The notes: a model not told the origin generated them from the sequence alone. Counted from the stretch's first letter, positions 19,822 through 34,800 are shown. The stretch is 64,000 bases of DNA from Caprella mutica (GCA_947561585.1 CANNZV010000342.1:124001-188000); one strand, 5' to 3'. Numbers and translations are program-made.

Positions 19822-22800
19822 GTTTGTAATAAAGTGTAGATGTATAATGTAAATATAATTAATTTGAATCACATTCGTATGGTGAGTTATTATAAGGAGT
19901 AGGATTTATATACCCATGTAGAAACTTACGGTAGTGCCACAAATTTACGAACCACCAAAGAGTAATTTTATTTAGCTCCACCACAACTTTAGTTTAATTT
20001 CTATGAATTCTATATTGTAACTTGTAAGAATCATATAATTTCAATCATGTAAGAATCATATAATTTAAATTTTTAACTTTTTAAGTTTATTAGGTTTATT
20101 TTTGTTCATTTCCAATTTTCCATGATACCTAGCCAGGCTAGCCTAGGTACCCTATGTCCCAGTCCTTATTATGGAATATGGATACCAATTAAAATACCAA
20201 ATTACTTGTTCAAGAATTAATTTTTTCTTGGTAACTACTAACTAATATGAATATAAATGTGAAATTGGTTGATCTAGGTTACTAGGATCACGCAGGTAAA
20301 TTGTGGCCCTTCAATTTTTAATTGCGGCCCTTTCAAGAGAGTCTGAAACAATCTGAGCCGAAATTACATTAAAATGTTGCATAGCTATCAAAATCACTGT
20401 AAAATTGTAAATCAGCGCAGTGCATAGTAAATTTGTTATTTTTTGTTTTTAACGATATGACATTTCTGATGTTTGAGAGTTTTGTGGCAAATTTTGGTGT
20501 GATTCACTCTGAAAAGTGAAAAGTATGAAAAAATCTCTTGAATTTAAGGTAGGAGATCTGAGGTATCATTGTTTATTTGTTTTCAAATTAAAAATGAATA
20601 CTAATCTTTAATGTACCTAATGTATTTATGTTAAAAATATAATTTTATCTATTTTTCTATTTCTAATATTCCAAGTAATAAAGCATGTCCAAACTTGCCA
20701 TTTTAATGGCGAGTTTGTGACAGTTATTTTGAGCCCTTCAATTTCAAATTTTGAGAATTATCTATTTTTCTCCTATGCTACAATATTAATTTGGAGAGAA
20801 TTTATGATAATTTGATCATTTTGAAGAGAAATTTGGTGATTTTTGGAGAGAGTTGAAGAAACCAATGGAGAGTTTATGAGCCATACTATTTAACATGTTT
20901 CAACTTTCCTGCAAACTTGCGAAGGGACCCACTGGTGGGCCAGTCTGTATTTGGTGCACAAAATCTCGCTGACTTTTGGAAAAAGCTGGAAATATCCACC
21001 ATAAATTTCCAGTAATTTGGCTGATCCACCAACATTTTGCCAATTTTTCCACCGAAAATTAATGGTAACATAGGAATAAATAGCTAAAAATCCACCGACT
21101 TTGCCAGAATATTATTTTCAATTGAGAAAAATAACCATGAAATACATTCTGGCCAGTGGGTCCGATTGACTTGTGATGCGAAAGGACCCACCGGTGAGTC
21201 CCTAGTCATTTTTATACATTAAATAAATAAAAAACCATATGCAAATAGACCTTCAGATGGTCACCATATTGTTTAACTATGTATTAATAAACGATATGAG
21301 AAAGAACAGAACACAACCTCTCCTGACGACAGCCATACAGGCACTGGAAATAAGGCATATGTATGGTATTGCATTGGGACCATTATTGTGCATCTGTCCA
21401 TCGCAGGAGACATGTTAACTTGGCTAATATTTACAAAGTCAATAGATAATTTTTTTTTCCAAAAAAGCAAGAACAATTTTTACAAATCAACACCACATGG
21501 GCGATGGCAACATATCAATGATATCATCATATGTGGCCCAAGTAATGCTTAAATTTAAATATAAGATAGTGTGCCAAAATCCCATAATTCTTGGGAGAAT
21601 TTTTTTCCCAAATCTGGCAAATTTGAGAGGCCCAGAGGGAAAATCTTAAATTCCTAAATTTTTTTTTTTTTAGATTAGGCTCGCAATAAGGACAATTGTT
21701 AATGTTCTGCAAAAGTTTAAAAATATTTAGTGCACTCTTTTCAGATGGGCCAATTTTTTTTCAATTCTATTCAAGTAATAAAACATTTAAACATCCAGGT
21801 AACTGAGGTACCATGTTTCAAAGTGTAGCAGGAAAGTCGCCAGTTTAGAGAGAAAATGGATCCAGGTTGCCACATTTAATATGCCCTTTCGCGCCTATAT
21901 TTTTAATTGCTAAATAGGCATATTTATAGCCGATTTTTCAATTTCATATGAAAACATACTTATTTCTCGACTAATTGGGCCATGTAGTACATTGAAATTC
22001 CACTGGGACATTATGTCCCACCAGTATTTCCCGTGGGAAAATATGTCCCACCAGTGTTTCGCACCGGGAAGATATGTCCCAATTGTGTTACGTATGTCAC
22101 AAATTTGGGACATACCTTCCCACCAGTAATCTATGATTGTTATTTTGTCTATTATAATAATTATGAAAAATATCCTTGGATAAAAAACAATTATAATAGA
22201 AGTATTTTTTATTCAAGAACAAAAGCAATAAATTCCTTGTACTTATATTTGTTTCATCCTAAAATCTTAGGGTGAATTAATAATGTAAAAAACTAGACTA
22301 GGTACATCACAAACCTCTTTCATTGTAAATATAACATATTCATGAAATTATATAGCTATGAACAAAAACTTATACATGCAAACAAAACGTAGAATTATAA
22401 TACTGTATATCACACTGTTTTACAGCCTTCCTTTTACCGTAAATATGATAAAATATAAGCAATCTACTTTTTATATGACTTGAAAGAATAAACTACTTTT
22501 GGAAAATAACAATGAAATCGAACAAAATAGACCGTATTACGTCAACTGATATTGAAATTATTAACTGAATTCCTTTTCATAGAGTTATCTTGTGACACTT
22601 CACCTCTTTTGGTTGTTTCCTACTGATGACAGGGTGCAAAACATGCATCACACAGAGTAACATGGCAGGAACTACAGGAGAGGAATGTTTGCTTCTCTTT
22701 ACCCTTCAATCTGCAATTGTAGCATCGTCTCCTAGTATTACCTCTGACTGGGAGATGATCTCCAACATTCTCCATTATAATCGATCTGCGCCGTTTTGAT

Positions 22801-25800
22801 GGTCTACCTGCCTTTCTGATTCGCTTGACTGTTGCTGATTTTATACCTTCAGTAATAAGTTCTTCTGCTGCATCAATTACAAATGGTAGCTGTGGAGTAT
22901 CTTTAGCTTTCAACTGTTGGTAGAGGATCCAAGCATTGACAATTGCGGTTTTTATTAGCTTGAAAAAAACTTTTTTCCACCATTTGGTCGACTTTCTCTC
23001 AAAGTTGTAAAGTGAAACAGCTTGGTCGGATCGGTCAACTCCTAACATATACTTCTTGTAGAAAACTATCGCTTCTGGACATGTTATTTCAGTCTTGCCG
23101 CCAACTTTATTTGTGCGAAAGGTTTTACCGACTTCAGGTGTATGACAATTGCTCATCACGTGCACTTCTTTTGTGTCACACCACTTTACAGCCATAACTC
23201 CTTTGTCACTTTGCCTGGATTGCGATTCTCCTCTTTTTTTAAGCTTAGCATCGAATTGTGCAGTGAATCTTCTTGTTGCCATGTATGTTCCAACTGCAGC
23301 GAAGTTCAAAGAAGCAAAGAGCTTGGTTGATGAGAAGAACCGGTCAAAAATCACAACCACTTCTTTATTTCTAATGGTTGAACATAATTTTGTCACAACA
23401 CGCTCCCCGAGGCCTACTAGTTTGTCACCTTGCGGATTTTTGGCTGAATAGATCTGAAAGTCATACGTGTAGCCAGTTAGAGCGCAACATCTCTGCCAGA
23501 TTTTGATCCCTCTCTTGATGGGCTTCATTGGCTGATATTGTTTGAGAGAAGACCTACCTTTGAATTTAGTCATACTCTCATCAATACTTTGGCAGCTACT
23601 TTCTGTATAACAAGTTGCGAAAGTGTGTTTCAGACAATTCACCATATTATCAATATAATATGTTTTGGGTGCATCTGAAGGTTTCTCTGGGTCAGCAAAA
23701 TACAGCTTTGATAACAGAAAGCAAAATCTTTCTCTTGATATTGCATTAGCAATGCACTCATTTCGCATAGACTTATTTCCACTCCAATAGCAGTGAAGAT
23801 TCGGGAGTTTGTTGTAGCCCATAACAATTGTGCAACCAAGTACTATCATTATTTCCCTAGTATCTGTCAATTTATGCTTGGTATTTGAGCTTTTGTTCGC
23901 CATGTCTATTCTTATATTAGTGTTTTGGGCAATCCACATGAACAAACTTTTTGGAAGCATAGACTTCAGACAGTCTAAAGGTGAAGCTGATCTATTCAGG
24001 AAGCATACAAGACTACCGTTCTTTTCTTGAGGTACTTGAAATTTTGGTTCAAAGTTTTCCCGTTCTACAGACCAATCAATTTCGGCGACATCCAACCACT
24101 GAAATTCAGTAGGTTCCACATTGTCAGGCACACAGTCATCATCAGAACTGTCTTCATATTCTTCAGGTACAACATTTCGCACCTGTTGGCGTGGAACAAT
24201 GTCAGCGGGTAACTCATGTGGAGGAGTTCCATCAATGACTTCGTCACTTCCACTGTCTATATTGCAGGGAATGAAATTTTCATCACCGTCACTATCATCG
24301 ACCGGGGATTCATCGTCTGAGTACCCAGACAAATCCCCAAGGGCTTCTAAAGTTTGATGAATCTCTCCATCAGAGCGTAGAATCCTCTTTCTCATTTCCC
24401 TGTAATATAAAACATCATATGATATATTTATGATAAAATCATCATATTCAATATGAAACAATGTAACACTGGTGGGACAAATAGTCCACATTCTGATCAA
24501 TAAAATACAAGCGGGATAATTGGTCCCAATATCATGAAAACACAAATGGGACAGATCGTTGAGAATATACAAATGGGACACACCATAATAATATGACACT
24601 GGTGGGACATATATTCCCGACAAAATTGAATATCTCTAAAATCCACTTAGTTTCTAAAATTGAACTCATACATAAATTTCAGTGACGGAAATATGTTATA
24701 TGAATGTTAACAATAAATCTTGAGCATGATATTCAATTTCACAAAGTCCACAAGTACTATTAAACTTACATGTTTGCAAGAACGCACATCAACAATCTCC
24801 TTCCACGGTGCCAACTGCTAAACTGAAGCTGCGCAGAAACCAAAGTTTGTTCACCAGTCAACCGACGTACTCTGATGATACCGTTGGACACAGATATGAC
24901 AGTACAAAAGCGTTTTTCGGGACGTATTTGCCCTTTCAGTAAAAAAAGTTTTCTGGTGGGACATATTATCCCATTCGGTGTGAAAGGGTTAAGAGAGAAG
25001 TTTGACTTCCAGGTGAAAATTTCACCATTGAAAACATCATTATACATCATGCCTAATGCACGAGTATCTCTTGAGACTATTTTGGGATTGATTTACTTGT
25101 TATTTACATGTTTTTCAACTTATTTTACCACTCAAAAGTCACCAATATACTGGTGACATTATCTATACATTAAAACATGGCTGAGGTAATAAAGCATGTC
25201 CAAACTTGCCATTTTTATGACAAGTTTGTGATAGTTATTTTGAGCCCTTCAATTGCAAGTGGGAGAAATATCTAATTTTCTCCCAGTCTGCAAACAAAGT
25301 GCGTCTGCCAAAGATCTTTGGAGACATCTTTTGAGAGGAAAAATATCTTTACAAGCTCTTGGAGACAATTTTCTAATTAATTCCTATGTTTACATGTAAT
25401 TATTGGAGACATTTTAGAGAATTCTAGTCATTTTGGAGACAGATACTGAACTAGTCTTCAGTAAAAACATTAGAAAACTGACAAATCATTTTTTGAGTTA
25501 CTAATTTTATTAATTCTTAGAGTAAGTAGATTATCATTATATCATATCAGAACAATATTATAAATTTAAATGCTTTAAGATTCTAAAAACACTTCATCTA
25601 TATTCTATACAGATTGTAAATCTAAATTTCTGAAACAATATTTCCATGAAAATGGAAAACATCAGTGAATACTTCCTCTTAATTTGGCTAGTCCTTCAAC
25701 ATTTTTTCAATTTTTCCTGCTTAAATTAATAATAATTCAAGAATATAGTTCAATATACATATAAAAATTTTAAAATATTGCATTAAATTTTATTTTTGAG

Positions 25801-28800
25801 AAGAATAAAAATTAGCAGACCTTTTTTGCCTAAATAACCCTCAAATAGTATCTGGGTCTTCAGAAATTGGTCATTTGATCTCCAAGATATCCTCAATTTT
25901 GCTTTCTGTTTTCAACAAAATACATGTGATGTAATATAGAAGAAATAATGAAGTTTTCACAGAAAATGATAAAAGTGTCTTATTCTGTAGACTGGCCCCA
26001 GACTTGTTTATTTCTTCAACTTGACTCGCTTCTATTTGTTTTCCTTTATTGCAGACGCGAGTTCACCCTCAGGATTGGCAGCCTCAAGGAGTCGTAGAAA
26101 CAAGCCAGACAAGTTTGGCCGTTTGGCAGCTCTGCAAAAACTGAAAGGCTTGAAAGGGAGCAAAAATAAATATGAGGTTTGTTTTGCATTATAATATTTT
26201 GCTATTGTCTTGTCTATTTTGCAGGATAATGGATTTTACCTAGCTTATAATATAGATACTGTATTTTCTAATTATCTTTATTTATTAATTTTTTCCCTTT
26301 ATTAATGGATGAAAAATTTCCATCTAACATTATTATAATCTATGTTGATTTAGGAACTGGAAAAATATGATCATTAGAACAATATACAGTTTAAATATTT
26401 ACAAATTCTCACTTTAGATAATCACCCCCTTTCATTTATATATTATTTACCCCATTTCCTCTTTGATAATTATTAACACCCCTTCTATAGGACTATTTAG
26501 TTCTATTAGGCAAAAGAAACTGTACTTTATATGTTTACTAGAAAAATTAACAGTTTAAAAAATTGTAAATAATCCCCTTTCATTAAATTTACCCCCACCC
26601 CCTCATTAAATTAATACTCCAACCCACCTTCCTCAATAAATATCAATATTATTTACCTCCACCCTCTCTTTAAATTAATTATTAACCCCTCCCCCCTCCC
26701 ACAGGTCTCCACCATCTCCAATGTTTACGAAGAGGTGGATGAGAGGGAGTACAGTAAGAGGAGAAGAGACAAGATGGAGGAGGATTGGATCATTGATGAT
26801 GGTGAGGGATTAATTAGGTGACATTTTCAGTTCTGATGGTTATTACTCAAAATGCCAAATTAATTTCTTCACATTAGAAATAAATAAATATTTAAAAAAA
26901 AATTGATACTATTTTTTTCAAAATTGAAACAGATGACCAATAAAGAATAGCTAATTCATGAATGTTTGACATTGGATGAATGAATTAAAACTTTGAACTA
27001 AATGGCTTTTAACTTTTAAATAAATAAATAATGAAAAATATGAATATTGTGAACATTTCTATTGAGATGAATAACAAGTAAATAAATTCAAATAACCAAT
27101 AATACATAAAATGGTAAATAAAATATGTAATGTAGCTACTTAAATTTAATGCATATAAAGGACTCAGAAAAATTATACCCTAATTATTATGACTACTTTT
27201 TCTCACACAATCAAAAATGTGGAACTGTACAATAATTCGAAACTTACCTTAGCTAACATTGGAACAATGAACACTTTTTAGAAAACAATAACATATGAAA
27301 GTAGATAGAAATTTTATATACAGTGTGTCTGCAAAAAATGTATCCACTACCATTGAAATTAAGTACTTTAATTCATTATATTATGCATATTTTCGTAGAA
27401 TGATGAATTTTTGGAATCAATGGGAGTTGATGCATTTTTTGTAGACACACTGTATAGACAAGAGAATATTGAAGTGCAATTTCTTCGACAATTATTTGAA
27501 CCTTGCCTTAGTTAACATAGCTATTGAAATTCAAACGCAGGAAAATAAATTGTAGCGTCAAACCAGGTGGCTTTGCGCATTTTCCGAGTACTTTGATTTT
27601 ACGAAAAAACTAGAAGTCGGCAATCTGATTTTTTCGTGTGCATATAGATGAAGGGTAGACCTAGGTCCACACCAAGTTTCAACTCTTTTAAGTTCAATAG
27701 AAAAAGTTATTGAAAAACTGTGCGCAAAGATCGTGGGGATAAACCGGGTGAATTTTGCGTACTTACCGGATGTACCCTAGGTGAAACTGCGCAGTGCGCA
27801 AGTTCACCCTATGTATAAACTGTGCATAGCAAATCTAACCCCGATATGCTATGCAACTGCCGTGAATTTGCCCCAATCTTCTATGCAACTGCCCCAACCT
27901 GCTGTGCAATTGCCGTGAGTCTGCTGTGGAATTGCCGGGAGTCTGCTGTGGAATTGCCGGGAGTCTGCTGTGGAATTGCCGGGAGTCTGCTGTGGAATTG
28001 CCGGGAGTCTGCTGTGGAATTGCCGGGAGTCTGCTGTGGAATTGCCGGGAGTCTGCTGTGGAATTGCCGGGAGTCTGCTGTGGAATTGCCGGGAGTCTGC
28101 TGTGGAATTGCCGGGAGTCTGCTGTGGAATTGCCGGGAGTCTGCTGTGGAATTGCCGTGAGTCTGCTGTGGAATTGCCGTGAGTCTGCTGTGGAATTGCC
28201 GTGAGTCTGCTGTGGAATTGCCATGAGTCTGCTGTGGAATTGCCGTGATATAGGAGTATCGGGGATGAATATCGCAGGTTTATTAATGAATAAGAGCTCT
28301 TTAACTTTATTAATAAATGTGAGCAAGTCTACCCGTGAATTAAAATATTCCCAGGGTGTTCTTGCGCATCTAGTATATTGGTTATTTCTCATTAATTTAT
28401 AGTTATTATTAAAATCATCTTGTATGACGTTAATCTGCAGTAAATTATGCGTATCCATCATAAATTTCAATCAAATTTGAGCATAATTATCAACACTACA
28501 GCATAGTTCGCGGAGATTCGATTCTAGTCCAAAATAATTATTTAGCTATAAAAAACATAGGTCTCTGTTTGAACACTTAGTACCTATCTTTATCTATACT
28601 TAATCTCTTGATTTTTGTGATATTTATGGACTGAGGGGTTTAAGAGGTACTCTTTCCAATGGTGTTGTCAGATTTGAAATATTTTCACGCATTCGCCGTC
28701 AATTACCGATGCGCAACTTCACCCGGAATGTTGATTTGCGCAAGGCCACCCGGTCTGACGCTACTTGTCTATATATGAAAACAAATAATGATGAAATGTT

Positions 28801-31800
28801 TAAAAGAAATATTGTCTAGTACCTCTATTTCTTTAACAGATGGAAGTGGTTATGTTGAAGATGGCAGAGAGATTTTCGATGAAGAAGATGACAATGAAGA
28901 CATTTTCACAAAGAAGAAAGGAGTGAATAGGACAACTAAGAAGAAAGATGGGGATGGGAAAGGTAGAAGAAACATCAAGGATATGTTCAGCAATATGCCG
29001 GCAAAGAGAAAGGCAGAGGTAATGTAAAAAGTGATATTTAGTCAATGATATCTATATTGCATTTATTTTATGCATTATTGATATCTAAGCTGCATCCCAC
29101 CATAGCTACATTAAATAGAATATAAGTCATAGTTGCACTTGGAATATTATTTAATCTATATTTTCTTTCTGTTTTCTATGAATGTTAGCCCTTTCAGAAA
29201 AAATAGGAAAAGTCTTTGTCTCGGTATAGCTACAGGTTATAGATGATGTAAAGGCTATTATGTTAATAAATAGAATAGAAATTCAATCTTATTGTCATGG
29301 AAAATAAAATAGGAAATAAATCCAGTAGAATAGAAACTATCATTTCTATACAATTGAAAAATATTTAAAAATGGCATAGACACTAATAGTTTGGAATTTG
29401 TAATTAATACTTTCAAACTAATATTAGCTAATGACTAGTGAATAGCTGCAGAGTATAATTATAGCTTCATAAGTAGTTTACAAAATATTTATAGAAGTAT
29501 ATAAAATTACTTGCATTCAATTACAGTGTTAGTAGTTTGCATTTTGTTTACGTGTAAATCATTACACGTTTTATAAATGTTTCTAATTTTTTCTCACTCC
29601 CTTCAGAGCAATGCTACTCTAGAAGGTGATTCTCTTTTGGATGACATCCTACAAGATTTTGGGCCATCTATGTCTAAAAAGGCTCGTCCTTCTAAATCTC
29701 CATCCAAACTCACCTCTTCTGTCAATCCGTTCATTAAGAAGAAATCTCCTCCTCGTCCTGTTGTGCCCCACGTCAAGCCAGCCCTCTCCACCACACCAAA
29801 CAGAATGAACTCACCACGCGCTGTTAAAAAGGTAACGGGATTATACACGTACCTACATTATTAACCAAACTGTTTCCTCTTTGAAAATAATATACTAACA
29901 AAGTCAATGGATTTTTTTAGCTATTTATTCCTATGCTGCCATTAATTTTCAGTAGCTAAATTGATAAAAATGTTGGTGTATCTTTTCAGCATTTCGAAAA
30001 AGTCAGTGGGTTTTTGTGCACCAAATACAAACTAGCTTACAGTACTGAGTACATATCTCTATTCAATAATCTATAGCTACTGGGGTATGAGAAGATAACA
30101 TAATAATTATTATGTAACTTTTAATTTAATTGGTATCTATGATACCTGCAGGTTAGATAATATTATTCTATTTTTCTTGCGTGTCCCAAAATGTGGAACC
30201 ATCCGATAAATTGGAACTTTCCCTACGAGAGAGCAATTTTGATATGTTTGGATGCTTGTCTCTTACATTTAGTTATCATTAGAGTTCATTTGAAAATAGT
30301 CTCCATTTTGTCGCCATCTCTTCTGTGTGCAAACAAATAAGATAAAATTCTAATAGTATGTAGATATATGGTGTAACAGTCCAATTATCAGACGCTCATA
30401 TTACATTACTAATTTCATTATTTACTTATTAGTTCATTATCCTAGGAAATCATATCTCCTCTAATTTCACTTGAACTCTATTTTTGGTAAAGACAATTAT
30501 CAAAATATTTAAATTGATTTAAAATTGAATACCCTTTTTTGTGGGCACCCCTGTATAGATTATAGATTAGCTATATCCTTTGTTATATATATGAATTACA
30601 TCCCTTCCTTCTGCATCTCTTTCATTTGTCTTCCCTTTTTACAGTGTGATTCCTCTAACAAGAGACCCAACACACCAATAGACACCACACCCGTGAGGAG
30701 ATCTGGTGGAGGAATACAACCACGCTCTGTACTGAGAGAGAACATCACCACACCTAAGGTAAGCTATAGCATTGATAATAACTGTTACCAGGGTGAAATG
30801 TAGGCTTTTTGTAACTAAGACGTATGTTACATTTTAGTAAGAAATTTCTTATGTAGCTACTTCTTCAATTGCAATTTTCATTTTAAAGAAAAAGAATTGT
30901 GTTTTCATTTAGTATCCCTAGTGGAATATTATTTGTATTGACTGTTAATAGATATTGTATGAATGTTCTTCACCGTAAGAGTTCATCCCTAGTGGAATAT
31001 TATTTGTATCTTCTTGCAAGACGAATTACTTTCTTTTCTATTCATTACTTTTATTATTAAAGAAAAGATTTTGAAAGGTGTTCTGTGATATTTACAGTTT
31101 TACACAATTTAAAATATCTAAATCATACAATAGAAAATGAAATAATATCTTAAATGGTTAAGGATTAGTGTTGAGGCTTGCATCTTTACTTATTTTACCT
31201 CAAATCGTGGTAGCATAGATACAATAGTTAGGAATGCAAACTAAATTGTTTGAGTTTTAGCTACCGGTGGACCGGTCCTTTCGCCGAAAACACATTCGCA
31301 GAAAATAGAAAAGCACTAGAGAGTAATAGCGGTCTGGTTGAAGGGAGGGGGGGGGGTCTATTTCATAGTTTGGTACTAGTGTATTTTCAACATTGCTTCT
31401 AAGGGTTCAGAACTTTAGAAGCTGCTCTTTACGATGGCGTAATCCAAATTTGGATTAATATCTTCTCTTCTAAGTTAATCGGGTTGTGAAAAGATGCCCG
31501 CCTCGATGCTATACAATTTGTTTATAGTTATCATAATTCTCTTTAAAAATCTTGAGACAAAAAGTTTTTTTAAAAAAGTATCATAAGTAATTTCTCTGTG
31601 ATTTGCGCTATCTTTCTTATTTAATTTATATATAGTTAATGTATATATTAACATGCTCTTCATCTGTTTAAAATCATCTTTCACTCTTCGATTAGTAGGT
31701 GTCTAGGTTGGATAGTTCTATTAAGAGTTTATTTGAACCGATTTCAATAAATAAGACTATTATAAACTTTGTGAAATCGTTTGATTAATACCATTAATCT

Positions 31801-34800
31801 ATATTAGCTTTACTAGCTAATAGTAAAACGATCTCAATTTTCAGGCTAAAAGGTCTCTCCAAATAACTGACGATGCCGAAAAATCCATCAAAGAGGAAAC
31901 TGAAGACGATTTTGCCGACATGGACTTTGAAAACTTGGATGACATCGACTTTGAAGCACCTGAAGTGGTCAAGAAGAGTGAACCACATCCAACCAACACT
32001 GATGGAACCACACTGCAAAAACTGGTGAGTGTTCTTGCAAGAAATCCTCTATTGTTCCTACTTTTCTCAGTAAAATATATTAAAATATAGGAATTTTTTT
32101 TTTAAATGTTTGCGATCAGAAAATATTGAGATGTCCCATATTCTGCAGAAATCATCTATCGTTCTTAAATTTCTCATTCATGTAATTATTTGAGTATAGG
32201 AGAAAATAGAAAATAGTTCAATTAAAAAAAATGGTTAAAATGTCCCATATCCTACAGACTGGCGATGCAGTCCCCAACAGAGGCTTCACCCAGACTGCAC
32301 AGGATAGTTCCTCCGGTGAAGCCCTGAGTCTCACCTCAGATTGGGATGGCTCTGTGTTCAAAACTGTGGAGGAGGCTCCTCAAATAGCCTCCCTTAGCAG
32401 CTCCTCCCTGCCCCTCCTCACCCACGAGGGAGATAAGGTGCTTAGGATGTACTGGTTTGATGCGTATGAGGACCCCTACAGGAGCAAAGGGACTGTGTAC
32501 CTCTTTGGCAAGGTGTGGATAGAGTCTGCTAAGCAACACACCAGCTGCTGTGTACTCGTGAAGAATATTAACAGGAGAATATTCCTACTACCAAGAACTG
32601 AGGTGAGTAACAAGTTAAAGGCCCATTTACACGCTACGATAAATAGGAGCGATTTATTGAGCACAGAGATCGCAACAATTTATCTGATAATTGAGACAGT
32701 ATTTACACGCAACGATTTTTACTCCAATATCTTTATTTGTCACTAGCCGTCATGGAAGAAACATTATGATGGTCTGCATTTGGAATGTGTTTAGCATTAT
32801 ATACTGAGTTAGATTGCAACGATTTATTGGAACCCTGTTTACACGCTCAAACTTATCGTTACGATTCGTATAAATTTGAGCCTGCTAGCACCAATCACAC
32901 AATCCATTTCCAATTCCAATAAATCTCTACAATCACCTGTTTACACGTACTGATAAATTGCAACAACCTCTTCATTACGATAGATCGCTTCAATTTTTTG
33001 TAGCGTGTAAATGGGCCTTAAAGCATGTTTTAGCTAGTACAAAAATGTTGTGACAAGTACAAGGATTCTAGTACAATTTCAAACATTCTTTTACAAGTTC
33101 AAGCATTTTCTTAAAAGTTCAAGCATAGTAGACCAGTCAAACTTTCACTCTTAATTAATTAGAAGTTCTTTTTATCAAGTATAATTCATATCTAAAGTAT
33201 CTAGTGAATTCTAATTCCTTGAAGCATCAATATTACATGAATCAATATTAGTATTAGCTAAATAAGTATTTTGTGAAAATAAATTAAAAGATCCTAACTA
33301 GGTAGCTATGTCATTCAAATTGATTTTGATAATTTTATAAATAAAATTATTTCAAAACATATAAGATCCTGTTTATTATTCCAACTAATTCTTGTATTTA
33401 TTTTATTGTAGCTATGTTCTCTAATCTTTATGAATAAAATAAATATACATGTACATTCAAAATATAATAAATAGAGATACTAAATTTTTTACAATTGTTT
33501 ACTTTAAAAAAATCAACATTCAATAACTAATCCATTTTTTTATATATTTTTTCTTTCAGAGGATCAACCTGAAGACTAAAGAAGTCATTAGCGACTCAGT
33601 CTCAATGAAGGATGTTTACGATGAGTTCAACTCCCTCATCAGCTCTAAGTTCGGTGTGAGGGAATTCAAGTCGAGGGTAGTCAAGAAACTTTACGCATTC
33701 GATAATGTCAATGTACCGCATGAGGCAGAGTACTTGGAAGTGCTTTATTCAGTGAGTTAATCGAGATTTAATTTTTAAATAATTGCTTGAAGTGGGAGTA
33801 GGATATTTTTTAGATTTATATTGATCCTCTTCTAAATGAATTAAAATAATACCTACTCAATTAAGTAAAATGCTATCAGTTAGATTAAGTAAAATAACTC
33901 ATGCTAATTGAGCTTAGTAACTAGGGTTGTAAAGATATTATCTGTACTTGTCTAATCGCCATTTTTTATGTATCGGTATATTACCAAGTTTCGGTAATGA
34001 TTATGGTATTGGTAGCTATACCCTAAAACAAAGTAAAATTACAGTAGAAATTAATGAAAATTATATTACAAATTAAAGAGAAGACGAAAACATTGTAAAT
34101 ATTTTCCAAGATGAAATAAAATTAAAATAAAAGAAAACATCGCCCATTTTCCCAGGCCGAGCACGAGGCTGTTCCCCCAGAGTTTGTGGGAGAGACTTTC
34201 AGTGGAGTGTTTGGTCACAGTAGTACAGCACTGGAGAACCTTCTCATCACAAAGAAAATAAAGGGGCCCTGCTGGCTGGATGTGGTAGCCCCAAAGGAGA
34301 GTAGCCCTAACTTCTCGTGGTGTAAAGTAGAGGTGAGGGATGGAGTATGAGGAAACTAAGGGAAGTTATGAGTTATTGTCACTAATAAAAAAACTCTGTA
34401 ATGAAGAAATAATTTCTTTACTTTAAAAACTATTTTTACTAAAAATATTTTCCCTCATTCTTGTTCCCCAGACTGTTGCCCTCTCCCCCTCTCAAGTGCG
34501 CCTCAGTCCCCCCTCTCCCCCACCACCCCTCACCGTGGTGTGTCTGTCTGTCCGTACTGCTCTCAATGCCAAGAGTCACCAGAATGAAGTGACTGCAATC
34601 AGCTGCTTCGTACACAACAAATTCTGTCTGGACAAACCCCCACCAAACCCTCCCTTCATGCAGCACTTTTGTGGTAAGTTGCACTCACAGTACTCGAAAA
34701 GTGGGTGTGAACCACAGTCTGATAGACTGAATTATTATGACGTCATCAATTCAAATTAGAATTGATTCTGTTTTAACTTTTAATTAATAGGAATTGGAAG

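Larger units (their letters stand above)
21884..24988 (-). mobile_element. piggyBac transposon with intact transposase frame
   Basis: The right end, GGTGTGAAAGGG (24977-24988), is followed by TTAA (24989-24992), the piggyBac target. The left end CCCTTTCGCGCC (21884-21895) matches 10 of 12 positions of its complement, but the TTAA there is displaced by a few bases. Between them lies the transposase on the minus strand. Both subterminal regions carry repeated GGGACATWTTGTCCC-type palindromes. The element is in POLA1 intron 1, opposite in orientation. Confidence 0.8.

Noticed and set aside
24396..24623. N-terminal extension of the piggyBac transposase frame
   Set aside because: It translates the subterminal palindrome repeats and is separated from the conserved part by a splice acceptor, so the ATG at 24395 is preferred.
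27822..28470. Long frames on both strands (up to 211 codons) rich in repeated VELPGVCCG or [14 protein letters not shown]
   Set aside because: They are translations of the 22 bp minisatellite, open in several frames at once, with no splice or domain support.
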